In this document: positions 10,496 through 23,373 of the stretch, one piece after another
How positions within the stretch are numbered: the first letter of the stretch is position 1
Layout of the letters: each line of letters starts with the position of its first letter
From: Epiperipatus broadwayi
Taxonomy: Eukaryota > Onychophora > Udeonychophora > Euonychophora > Peripatidae
Reading direction: 5' to 3'
Length of the DNA stretch: 64,000 nucleotides
NCBI GenBank assembly: GCA_028023455.1
Contig: JAQFVV010006271.1
Location: 5,603,048 to 5,667,047, forward strand
The notes under the pieces: generated by a model
The model's database searches: none
What the model saw: only the letters and a program-made list of their open reading frames with translations
What the model was told of the DNA's origin: nothing
Program-made: the position numbers and the translations under genes

Positions 10496-13374
10496 TGAAA
10501 CAGGAAGATTGCTCTGCAAGTCTTCGTTTCACCTTTCTCTTACATTTCACCTACCCTTATACCTAAATTCGAATCCCAAATCGTTCGTAGTGTGTCTGTA
10601 CGGCCATTTATATACTAAAATCCCGCCTAAAATAAACCATGTAGGCATTATTACTCGTGGAGTCCAATTTTCAACCCTTTATTTTTATTGATATATAAAT
10701 GTCGAGTATGTGCATGTTTACATATTCATTTAAAAGGTTATATAGGTAAAACTACACACAGACTACGATGATAACTGTTAAATATTAATATCAATCATTG
10801 GAATTATATTATTGGATTGTGGTTGTTGAGTTCATTTATTTTAAAAATATTGTGTTGCAATATTTATTTTCTATTGTAGGTAAAATAATAATTATTAAAA
10901 GTAGTTTATAAACGGATTCATGCAATTACAATCTAAATGTGAAATAATTTAATATTTTTCTAAAATTATAAAGTTCCCACCATTGAAGATTATATAAATA
11001 TAAAATAAGGCTAGGTTGAGAATATAATAGATTTAAAGTAAAACATTTTGGATTATAAATTCACACTTCTGTAGGTCTACTTAGGAATTTCCAATTAGCA
11101 AAAGTCTTCAACAGAATGAAATAAATGTTTTAATATTCTTTCAATCTGAGCATTTACTGGAATTTATAATTGTAAACTAAAAAAAAAAACCTTAAAATGG
11201 ATTCCTTCTGATGTTCAGATAAGAAATAACTAATTGATAAGAATGCAAAAGGTTAAAGGTTTGTCATGCCCCAAGGCAGGTTCTTTTATAAGATAAACAG
11301 TATATATTGAATGTTTTTCTTTTGTTTTGGGGGAGGGAGGAAACAAAAGCTGATTCTGATGGTTTTTCTGCTGTTTGATTTTTGCGTTTTGATTTTATTT
11401 TCTGAGGTTGTAATTTTTTTTATTCTGAGAATTCGGACGGTCTGAACTATTATTTTCGGAATGCTGATCCTGATGTTTTGCTGACCGACCATCCGTGACT
11501 TAAATAATCCGCTATCAAGAAAATGTACAAAATGCTGACCTATCATAGAACCGCCATATGACTGAGTAGAGTCGGCACCGTGGTTATTTTCCTTTCGGAA
11601 ATAGCTGGCCACTGCCGATGTACCATCTGACGCATCACCAATATGCCTTAAGGAACCGCCTATGCTTCTTCAAACAGAGACTGAATTAACATGCTGCTAA
11701 ATCTGATCCACTCCTGAAATGTGCTCCAGCTTCAACCACCCAAGCAACTGAAAGGTAACAAAATTAACCCAAGAGCTCTTGTGATCTAAAACCCGCTATA
11801 GCAAAACAAATTCTTTTTTTTTTTCGCCACACTTATTATCATGTATGTTTTAAAATGTATATTTAAATTTATTGCTCGATCTAAACCTTGGGTTAATATC
11901 AAATTTAAATTGTTTTATTTGCGTATTTTATGGGCTTGCATAGCATCGACCGAGTGAAGCAAGTCTTAATTAATGATACTCCCCATTCCTTATAAAGAAT
12001 GTAATTTTACGTTCATGAGTCCCTCCCTTAAATGAGATTTAGGAAGCCGCTCGTTCGATGACTATATTATTTTCTTTATAATACCTAGATTTGATTCATA
12101 ATCTTTCAGGATGTATGCGAGGTGTGGGAATAACTATTGGCAGATGTGGGAGTGCATAGGTTAATTACATTTTACTTAAATTTTCGCACTCACACCGTCC
12201 TTTTAATGTTAAACCCCATTAATTGTTTTAAGTATTTCTATTGTTATTCTGAGTTTGGGAGAGTGTAGACGCTTTTCATCAATGCAGTGAATTGCTTATG
12301 TGCCCAATCTTTCATTGTCTCCTTTTTTTTGAATCGATTATATATATATTTTAGTGTTGCTGGCAAGGGTATTCGATGTTGAGATCACTTTGTTCTTTAA
12401 AAGGGCTTTAAACGGCCAAGTCCATTTCCCCTTTACTTCTTCCTGCGGTTTCCAGTCAATGTGTGTACCAGAGCGTCACACCTGGGGATGCTGACGCAGT
12501 TCTTCGCAGCCATATGCTAGCATACTCCGATCTTTAGAGCTACGGCTGAGACCAATGTGGGGTGCAACGTATGCATCTGATTTTATGATTTATTTCTTTA
12601 TTGTCGTCACAAAGTTCCTGTAGTTTAAATGGACTACCACCCTCCATCGTTTCCTAAACCTTGCGAGTACCACTGAATCCCTTTTTAAGTACTTTAAGAT
12701 AATATCATACTCACACATATATTTCCGCACTAAGCAAGTCGCTGCTGCCAAGCTCATTGGAGCCGCTCTGCATTTCTTCTGAAGTCAGCCTTTATTGTAA
12801 AACTATTTAATATCTTTTATTATAAATAATTCCAGTACTCTTATTCTTGGGCTTCGCATGTATTCAAGGTTTAGTAGGGCACATTCGTAAGCTATAATTG
12901 ACCCAGGTTATAGATTAACGAGTAAAATGATTTAATCAATTGTAGTTAACCATTTGACGCCACTATTTAATAAATAAATAGTGCCAGAAATCATATTTAG
13001 CCACTTAATAAATCATGTTAATTTAATCAATTCTTTACGTTAGTGTTTATTTTCTGATTCATCTCATTGTCTCGTATTGTCTGGGTTATACACGTATCTA
13101 TTAAGACGTTCCAAACGCTAGCTGTTAATTTATTTATAAATCTCACGTAGTCTCTTCTCTCTCTCTGACCACCACGGCCTGAAAAGATGTTGTATGGTGA
13201 TGGCGGGTTTGGGCTCCATCGTATTTGGTTGCGTAGTCGATCTGCTGTATTCGAATCCATTATGACAGGCCCTGAACCCACTTGTGGTGCTGCTTTTCGA
13301 GTGTGGTGGAGAAACTGTGCAGCTTGTTTATGAAATGTGCAAATTCTTACCATTACATAGTAAATTTTTTTTCA
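10496..13374 (+). repeat. 3' LTR of giant-LTR element (2.9 kb)
   Basis: This is a full-length partner of 4623-7538 in the same orientation, with the same order of landmarks: 'CAAGAGCTCTTG', 'GAGCGTCACACCTGGGGATG', and 'GTGGTGCTGCTTTTCGAGTG' near the end. It ends TTTTCA at 13374. Minus-strand frames inside (11286-11612, 13027-13353) mirror those in the other LTR but differ by indels, so I treat them as non-coding. Confidence 0.92.
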
Positions 13375-14943
13375 GGAAACAGAAATAGAATCATTGTAGT
13401 GTATAATAACTGATCAGAAATCAGATCTGTATAACTTCATAAGCAAATTAGTCTTGGTCCATAACCTCATCTTTTTTAATATGCCAAAGACATAAAAATC
13501 ATAACTGCATTGGTTACAGTTTTGAATCCTAAGTCCTCATCAATATAAGGCAAAAGCAGGCACTGGTCTGGAGATAAGGATTTTAAATACACTTATCTAG
13601 TAATGACTGACTTCTAAAGTTTATTAAAGAGTACGATAGCATCATAGAATTGCTTTTGTTTATTATCATGTTGTGTTATCTAAAGAAATCAATTATATTA
13701 GTAAACTAATTGGTCAGTAAGTGTGTATCTAACTTTATATTTCTAATGTAAAATATATACAATATGGATACCATAATGCAAACTTCTATAATAGAAAAAC
13801 TAAGATCATACTTTACTTTTAAATGAGCAGATATTTTTTAAAAATATTATTTTCATTGTTTTTCACTTAACTTTTTCTGATTGATTATGAACTTTAAAAA
13901 ACCCAAAATAAATAAATCAAATAAATCCAAACCTTAATTTTCTGATTGATTGGAATAAAATAACAAAGTGTAGTGCTTCTATGCTAGTAAAAATTATCAC
14001 ATAATTGAATGTTGGGTGTGGCCTTAGACTGACTGAAAACTGAAATTTTTTAATATTATTTTTTTAAATAACAATTCTGTTTTAATGCTAGTAATTCTAT
14101 ATTGTAGTTTACGTTTCTCATTGTTGTCAGAAATAATAAAAAAGTATGAATAAAGTAGTAAAGCTTTAATGGTTTTAAAATTTTGGATGGGGTATTGTTT
14201 ATATTAAACTAAGAAAGAAAAGATTTTATTTATTTCTACAGCTTTTTTCTTTTAATTTTTAAATTTATTTTTATTAATTTCATATATAATATATAATTAT
14301 AAAAATAAAATATATGTATAATATTAAAATATCTTCTTATAAATATCTAAACTTATATATGAAAAAAATAAGATAAAAATTTTAATAATTTATTCTGCTA
14401 CAATCTCTATTGATATTGAACGTTACATATATGTAAAACTAAGCTTATGGTTTGGGTCTTGGTTTGATTTTAAAGAAGATTCAAAAGTTTAAATAAACAT
14501 AACTACAGACACTTCTTTTAATTATGTAAACCAAGTTTAAGTAAATCTACATTGATTTAATTACTTTAATGCAGAAATTTTCAAAAATGTGACTTGTAAA
14601 ACAATGTAGATCTTAGTCCTTGGATGTCACATATTGTTTAAACTTATGGTATATTTTTTTACTTGGTAGATAGTCAATTGGTTATATTATTATGTAGAAA
14701 AATTTGACTTAAGCAAGATGCATGGAACATTTTTTTGCAATAGATAGCTACCTATAATTATTCCAGTTTTATTTTTATTCATTATAATATTTTAAGTAGA
14801 ACAACTCTGTTAAAATATTGTTTTAATTTTACTTGAGTTTATCCTTTCCCTTATTTATAGCATATGTATATATTAATGACATAGTTTTGTGATATTTTGA
14901 GTTGTTAGTTTGATTGTTAAATTACCTAAAACACCATAAGACT
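13375..14943. other. Unassigned AT-rich sequence
   Basis: No gene, repeat partner or RNA signature was recognised. Composition is strongly AT with short homopolymers. Confidence 0.6.
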
Positions 14944-15058
14944 GGTCAAGCATTGGTGGTCGAGAGGTCAACGACAGCTGCTTTACAAGCAGTTGTCCCA
15001 GGGTAGCGGGTTCTCTTCCCGGCTGATGCTATGACACATGAGAAAAAAAACTCCATAA
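14944..15058 (+). repeat. tRNA-derived SINE (class II tRNA-like head)
   Basis: Positions 14950-15030 fold as a cloverleaf. The acceptor GCATTGG pairs with CTGATGC (two wobbles), a D-arm GTC/GAC carries GAGAGGTCAAC in the loop, and an anticodon arm GCTGC/GCAGT carries loop TTTACAA. A 12-nt variable region and a T-arm with loop TTCTCTT follow. The D-arm resembles Ser/Leu tRNAs. It is followed by ATGACACATGAG and an A-run instead of a tRNA end. Diverged copies lie at 58089-58165 and 58451-58527 on the minus strand with the same tail, so this is a SINE rather than a tRNA gene. Confidence 0.8.
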
Positions 15059-15125
15059 GAGTGGAAACAATCTAACATTAAATTAAAAATACTTAATTAA
15101 TCTAATCCTTAAAATCAGTTAGTAC

Positions 15126-15230
15126 TTGGATAATGCCAATATCAATAACAATCAACAATCTCGATCTGTTCTCAATGCAGTCTCATTTTAACGATAAACA
15201 TTAATTGTTATTGATATTGGGATTATCTAA
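15126..15230. repeat. Short inverted repeat (~27-bp arms)
   Basis: TTGGATAATGCCAATATC at the left is answered by GATATTGGGATTATCTAA at the right, with the arms continuing into ATTGTTATT/AATAACAAT. The spacer is about 50 bp. It could be a small MITE remnant. Confidence 0.7.
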
Positions 15231-16771
<1,541 letters not shown>

Positions 16772-16994
16772 TGGCTGCATACAGAAGTTTGCTGTTAAAT
16801 GAAAGGGACCATTTTGTTTCTCTTGGAGATCTTAAAAGAACCAAGCAAGGCAAATTCCTAATGTCCACTCCATACATTCACACATGTTATTATTATGTGA
16901 TTATTCATATAGTATAAAAACATGGATGAGTTGCTCACCAACATGCATTAGACAACATGGTGAGTTTATTAGCTTATTATGTCTGAGTTTAAGA

Positions 16995-17189
16995 TCAAGA
17001 AATATCACAATCTTTCTTTTCAGTTGCCTGATAGGTCTTAACTGAAATATCAATTGGGTTTTCTTGAAGGCAGAATGAATCTGTGCATGAAGGAAGTTTT
17101 TTATAATAGATATTTACAATCATAACAGACAAAATTGAATCATTGCCCTTGTTCCAGAAGACTGCAAAGTCACAACCCAAGGCAGCCAT
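16995..17189 (-). pseudogene. Possible LINE endonuclease-domain scrap
   Basis: The 64-codon frame contains the segments GNDSILSVMIVN and NPIDISVKTYQATEKKDCDI. The second resembles the 'PxNIxxIQxYAPT...DxDIE' strand of RTE endonucleases, which in the copy at 50165-52580 reads as ...IIQVYAPVSSHND. The match is short and the frame ends in a stop. It may belong to another LINE on the opposite strand to the copy starting at 17390. Confidence 0.3.
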
Positions 17190-17389
17190 TGGTAGCCAAC
17201 AATTTATGATACTAAGTATCTTCTGATTGTGGACTTAGCTGCCATTTGATGATGACTTACAACTGCAGATTACTTTCAAATAAAATAAAGATTACAAGAA
17301 TTGGAAAAAAAGCTGTCTAATGTTAAATGAGATATTATTGTATTTTGTAAAGTGAAAAAAAAAGGTGAAGACAAGAAAAGATTTTAGAA

Positions 17390-20040
17390 GTGGTAAACTA
17401 CTGTACTACAAAGAACAAACATTGGAGGTACAAGTACAGTAGGTTTCACTATAAATAAAAATGAAATGACAACATTGTGGAAATTGTTGGAGTATTAAAT
17501 GGGGTGGCAAGTTTAGTTATTCAACTTAATCATAGCTACCAAATATAGATTCAGTTTTATACTCTAACAAGTTCTCATTCTGATAGAAAAAGTAGAGATT
17601 TTTGTATTGATGTACAAAAAGCTTTTGATCGGTTCAAATGCCATTTTAAAATTGTCATGGAAGACTAATGTCAGATTTGGTAAACAATTTAAAGATGAAA
17701 GTATTGTGGATAAATTTGGTTATGGTAATAGAAATGATAAAGAACATAGATTTGGAGAATTTTGCAGAAAAAGAAAAACTTTATATCATGAATTCTTTTT
17801 TTTTTAAAAAAAAAAAAAACACTAAACAAAAATGGAGATGAATGATCCAATTCAGTATTACTAGATTATATTTTGATTAACAGATTATATGTATTACAAC
17901 AGTGTATTGTTCTTAATAAATTTAACATAGGAAATGAACATCGATTAGTGAGATATTCGGTACATGATAATGCAAAACTAAAGAGATAAAAATTATTAAG
18001 AAAACAATATTCCTAATCTTCAGAAATGTCCCAGTGAATTTAAATTAGAACTTGCAAAATATATTAAATATTAACAGATTTTGCAGATAATTCAGATTTG
18101 AACAACATCGATAGGAAAATAATTGATACACTTTTAAAAACTGCAACAAAGACAGCTGGTACACAAAAGCAGCAATTGACCAGTAAAATTTCTACTGAGA
18201 CAAAACAATTTACAATGAAAAGAAAGAATGTGAAAATATATAAAAAGGATGCATTAAAAAGGATTGAATATTTAGAATTTTGTAAAATGGTATGAAAAAG
18301 AGTTGATAATGAGATAAGAAAGTATAAATGTGAACTAGCAAGAAAAGTTGTAGAAGAGAATAAAAATCTCAAGAGGGTAAAGCAATATTTTAATATGGAT
18401 AGGAAATTTATTTCTGCAATAAGAGAAAAAAATGGAATTATTACTAAAAAGAGAGATGGAATTGTATTACATGTAGAAAAGTTGTCAAGAATTATATAGC
18501 TATCAAGAACAAGAAAAGTGCCTCCTAAGAATAATATATCTTCTGAATTGCCCAGCATTTTAAATGAAGAAATGAGAAATGCAATTAAATGTATGAAGAA
18601 GAGAAACACTTCAGGTATGATGAAATTAAAATCGATATCTTAGAAAAGCAGATGAAGAAATAAAAAACTTATGACAAAGTTATATATCAAATATCTAAAT
18701 AATACATATGTACCCATTGATTGAAAGAACCCAGTATTAATATTAATATTTTAAAACAGTGATAAAAAACATATTAGAAATTATACACCAATCAATCTGT
18801 TATTAGCTCTATATAAAATTTTTACCGAGATAATTACAACTCATCCACAGCAAAATTTGAATTTAATCAAACAAATATATAAGCCAGATTAAAAAGAGAT
18901 TTAGTACAGTGAATCATATCCAAGTATTGAGAGAAGTTATAGAAAGGATCAATGAATATGAGTTGCCATTATGCTTTGGATTTATAAATTACGAAAAGAC
19001 AGAAGCATTTCTTCAGTGATTAAAACATTGGAACATCAAGATAGAGATCCAGGATTTGTCATATTTTGAAAAATATTTATAAAAAATGCAACAGGAACAA
19101 TTAGATAACATAATGATACTAGAAAGCTTAACATTGAGAACGGTGTAAGACATGGTGACTATATCTCCAAAACTTTTACAGCTGTTTTGTAATAAGTATT
19201 CTGTGCATTAAAATGAGAAATTAAGTTAATACATGTAAGTGGTCATTATTTAAGTTATCTATATTTTGAAGATAATGTAATTGTTGTTGGTTTTTTTTGC
19301 AATTAATGCTTTAATGCTTCAGGAAATGTTGCAAGGGTTATTATATTATAGTAAGAAAGTAGAACTAAAAGTAAATGTTAAAAAGTCTACATAATGTTCA
19401 ATGGATTTATTCAAAAGAAGATGATAGAGTTAAAAAAAGTTAATAACCACAAATACCTTGGTCAGATTATTATTACAGATTGAAACATAGTAAATGAAAT
19501 TAATCATAGAATTAAACTTGGTTGAAGTGCTTTTGGTAGAAATAACTTAATATTAAAAGGAAATACTCCTATGTGTTTAAAAAGAAAGGTTTTTTAATAA
19601 ATGTGTTTTACCAGTTCTTGATTATGAATCTGATACTTAGACACTTAGCAAAAGAGCACTGCAAAGAATTCAGACCATTCATTGAACTATGAAAAGATAC
19701 ATGTAAGGAGTAACAAGAAGAGATTAAAAATAAAATCCACGAGTGAGAGAACAAACAAGTGCTATTGATATCATTAAAAGAATTAAGAGCCTGAAGTGGA
19801 GTTGGGTTGGACATATTGTAGAAAATATGATAATAGATGGACATTTGAAATCTTAAACTGGATTCCAAAAGATTTAAAGCTCTAGAAAAAGACTACTAGT
19901 GAGATGAATAGATGAAATAATGAAGTACATTAAAGTGATGTGGAAAAGAGAGGCTGAAGGTCAGTGAAGGTGTGTTGAACTTGGAAAGACCTTCATCCTG
20001 CAATAGATCGATAACAGTTAAAAATTATGAGAATGATGAC
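17390..20040 (+). mobile_element. RTE-type LINE, decayed, 5' truncated
   Basis: Reading all frames gives the RTE order: an endonuclease piece (VGFTINKNEMTTLW near 17430), then DESIVDKFGYGNRNDKEHRF (17690-17760) matching the endonuclease of the minus-strand copy. RT-derived segments follow at about 18500-19300, then the C-terminal block and a 3' end 'ctttcatcctgcaatagatcg' at about 20000. The many stops and indels make it a fossil. A T/A homopolymer pair at 17795-17820 interrupts the endonuclease region. The minus-strand 181-codon frame at 18064-18609 and the plus frame 18098-18295 are shadows of this element. Confidence 0.85.
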
Positions 20041-20135
20041 CCAAGAACATGAATTGTTAATGGGTTACTGTTTATTAATAATATGTTTCTTACTAGTCAA
20101 ATAGTATAAGAATATTACAATAACTTCACTCTACT

Positions 20136-20138
<3 letters not shown>

Positions 20139-20172
<34 letters not shown>
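20139..20172. repeat. (TA)n microsatellite
   Basis: About 17 TA units directly precede TGTAACCG, the left edge of the candidate element at 20173-23373. Confidence 0.9.
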
Positions 20173-20175
<3 letters not shown>

Positions 20176-20302
20176 AACCGTAACTCTTGAGAGATGATGA
20201 TGTTTGCCAAAATTGTAAGCAAACTTTCCGTTGGAACCGTAAATCTCGATGTCGATGGCCACCGCGTTTGCGGCGCCAAAAGCTATAACCATACATCTGC
20301 TA

Positions 20303-21410
20303 GCCGACCATGTACAAGATAGTGTACTTTGTGGAATTGTATAAAATTATGAAACTAATATATCATCTATGTGATTTCTAATACAGATGCTAGTCTAGGT
20401 AAAGCTTTGCAATTAAAAAATGAATACTTGGGTTCTTTTATAATTTAGTATATCATTGAGACTCTTATTGTTTTGACGAATATAAATTTAAAATTGTTAA
20501 GTAAAGATATTTGATCGTGAAATTATTTGATAAATCTGTTTATAAGCTTAATAATTAATTTGTACTTTAGACTAGAATCAACTACGCAAAGCCACAATGA
20601 TGGAAAAGGTAAATGGGATTTTATTGTACCCTGCCAATCATATACAACCAAAGACGAAAAGCATCTTAATGTTTTCTCAAAAAATATTTATAAACTCTTT
20701 CTATCATGTAGACAATAATATGTACTTAAATGTATGCTCTTCACTGTATGCTATATCCAAAGTTTATTATTTCTGATGTTATGAATGACACATAGCAACG
20801 GCACAGTAAGTTTAACTATAAATCAATCTTTATTTACAAACTTTATGAACAATAAATAGTTTATTTCAATATTTAAATAAATCATAACCAAACAAATAAA
20901 ATAAATAAATGATACTTCAATAGACTTTCTTCAGTACATTTTGTAGGTATAGTTTTAACAAAACCTAATCATACCTTATTTCACTCTACTATAATGAACA
21001 TTGAGACAATTATTAAATTCAGCATCAACCTCTGAAAAAACTAAACATCATTTCCAGATTCAATATATCCCTTCCATAAACTTATAATCATATAATAAAT
21101 AATATGATGTATGTATGATTTCACTATCATGTAATAATTAATTAAAATGAAAATGTAAACTTACACTCCGGTGGATAATAATCAACTAACAGTTAATTAT
21201 TATGAAGTACTTGAATAGAATGTCCCGTTACCATTTGTTAATCTAAACAATAAAATTATGCTTACAAAATGAAGAAGATGATTTAGCAGATTAACTAAAC
21301 ACTTTGCACAACTTATATCTGTGAAGCAAACATATTCCTGTGGATGTATTCATCTACACATAGGAATAAAATAATACTAAATGTTTTGCGTATTTAAACA
21401 TTATCATAAA
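20303..21410 (+). repeat. Dispersed repeat, copy 1
   Basis: It is colinear with 35069-36168 in the same orientation. Shared segments include GCCGACCAT near the start, 'CTTGGGTTCTTT', 'GGGATTTTATTGTACC', 'ATGAATGACA(C/A)ATAGCAA(C/T)GGCACAGTAAGTT' and 'TGGATG(T/C)ATTCATCTAC'. By eye roughly three quarters of positions agree. No protein coding is evident. The family is unknown. Confidence 0.8.
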
Positions 21411-21433
21411 GTCACACGTATAATCACAAAATT

Positions 21434-21515
21434 CCGCGGATTAACCACCAGCGCAGGAATATGTGTAAAATACAACATGGCAATTAAATAATCTGCGGAT
21501 TAACCACCAGCACAG
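21434..21515 (+). repeat. 22-bp direct repeat pair
   Basis: GCGGATTAACCACCAGC occurs at about 21437 and 21495, each followed by (G/A)CAG. GC content is above the surroundings. Function is unknown. Confidence 0.8.
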
Positions 21516-23373
21516 ATTAAAGCCCTTTAATATTCTAAAAAAACAAACATTATAATTTACTTCACAGTAAAGTGCAAAATCATCATCCTCAATTCTTCTG
21601 ACTATTCAGAATATGCTAACACTTTAGCAAATGTGGGTTCTTGCTTAGTAAAATATTACAATAATCAGGACAGTTAATGTACTACTTATATTGCTTAAAA
21701 TAAACCTGTGTAATATAATGTAAATAATATTGGAATGGAATATAAATCTGGAAAGACTCACAATATCTCACAAAGATTAATACGTCTCATAAATTCATTA
21801 TATCTTGTTTAAGCTTTTTCCGCTAGCGCTATTCTTTGAATAAATATGTTATTCAACCTTTATTAATTTGAATCTAACAAATATAAATTATGAACTTCAT
21901 ATGCGAGTTCATATAACGATAAAATTTAAATAAATGTATAATTCATTAATTATATAACATTTAACGGTGTGTGTGATAAAACTAAATGTAAAGCATTTAT
22001 AGTTCAACACGTGAATTTTTAACAGATGTATATCACTAATTGGATTGTATAGTATTTATAATTCCTGATGGGATCCGTTGAATCCATGTACAATGTGTAG
22101 AATAATTATTATATAAGGCAATAGCTATAGCTGTAGTTAAATTCCATCCATGCACTTATATCCATTTGACTAGTTATTAAGACAATATTAGATTAACGAT
22201 TGCGTGGCTTTCCAAACATGAAACAATTCTAAACAAAATACGTAGAATTTAAATGAAAATGTTTTTCATAAAGTTATTAATCACTACATCCTGATCAAAA
22301 GTGTTTCAAGTTTATCCTATCCATGCAAGTATTTATTTATCCATTGCGTTAATCCAGGAATAACTATTTACAGCAACTAATTTATTCATTTTTAAACAGA
22401 CGATAATATTATAAAATAGCTCTAATTAATTTTGAAGAATATTATTGATCCAATTGTTGAACAAATTAACTAGCAAATATCAATGGCACTATAAAGTTAA
22501 TTATCAATCAATATTATATTTTATTAGAATTAAAATGGAAATATTAAAATATTTTGATAGCTTTAGCATTTTATTTTAACTTAAACTTTTTTCTTTTTAA
22601 AAAACAAATTTTCATTTTCATCAAACTTTTATGATTAAAACATTGATCTAATTTTTCCAAATTATAGATTAATAAACAATTTGAAACATACCAAATTCTT
22701 GCAGGTAATTCTTTCAAACTTAAACTGGGAAGCTCCGACATTTCAAAAATGTAATATTGGAAACGCTACCGGTGATTTGATTCTTGGCCGACCGACTTGA
22801 AAAGATCTTTAAGTTTAGTGATCCATTTTAAGTAGATACCACTAAGTTATTCTATGTTTATAACAAATTTTGTGGTAATTTAGTTACTTATTAACGGTTT
22901 CAAAATAAGCTCAGCAAATTGACAACATTTGCCTTTACCATTTTGTTCTTTCTCCCTCCAAAAGACAAAACTAACAGACGATATTCTCTTAGAAATTCGC
23001 GCTCTTTTCTTTTATTATATTGAGACGCCTACGCAATTGCTGTATTTATTTAATAATTTATTTTAATTGAATAAATGGTTTTATAAATTTAATAGAAATA
23101 ATAATTTTAAGACTACTTTAAATAAATGAAAATAAAATATTATTTTTAATAACACTTTATCAAATTTTAATATGTTGTAAAAAATTTTTAAAAGTTAAAC
23201 GTTTCCATATAGGTTAGCATATGGAACGGAGCAAATTGAAATTTATTAAAATAATTTCATAAAGTAATCTTTTCAAATACGAATCAAGCCAACCAAATCA
23301 CCAACAGAAGAAAGAGAAATTTTTATATAAGTTACATCAACGAATATATTTTCTACTAAAATATATGGTTACA

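Larger units (their letters stand above)
4623..13374 (+). mobile_element. Giant-LTR gag-only retrotransposon
   Basis: This is an 8.75-kb element made of two direct near-identical repeats (4623-7538 and 10496-13374) around a 2.96-kb internal region. Both repeats start TGAAACAGG. The 3' copy ends TTTTCA and the 5' copy ends TTTTGA, consistent with TG...CA termini with one substitution. A PBS-like TGGCGCC begins 3 nt after the 5' LTR, and a short purine tract AAGGGAA precedes the 3' LTR. The internal part encodes only a decayed gag (8887-10093). No protease, reverse transcriptase, RNase H or integrase motif was found, and about 400 bp remain between gag and the 3' LTR. The organisation recalls gag-bearing non-autonomous elements (TR-GAG/LARD-like) described in plants. 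No clear 5-bp target duplication is visible. Confidence 0.92.
20173..23373. mobile_element. Candidate 3.2-kb element with TGTAACC termini
   Basis: The left edge reads TGTAACCG right after (TA)n. The right edge reads ATGGTTACA right before another (AT)n. The 7-bp ends TGTAACC/GGTTACA are inverted repeats and also satisfy TG...CA. No coding frame longer than about 65 codons is inside. Part of it (20303-21410) recurs at 35069-36168, but the outer edges do not, so the boundaries are a guess. It could be a solo giant LTR, a non-coding DNA transposon or coincidence. Confidence 0.3.

Noticed and set aside
14950-15030. Functional tRNA gene
   Set aside because: A cloverleaf is possible, but repeated copies with the same non-tRNA tail and a non-standard anticodon loop point to a SINE.
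18064-18609. 181-codon minus-strand frame rich in F, L and I
   Set aside because: Antisense of the AT-rich RTE LINE, with no motif of its own.
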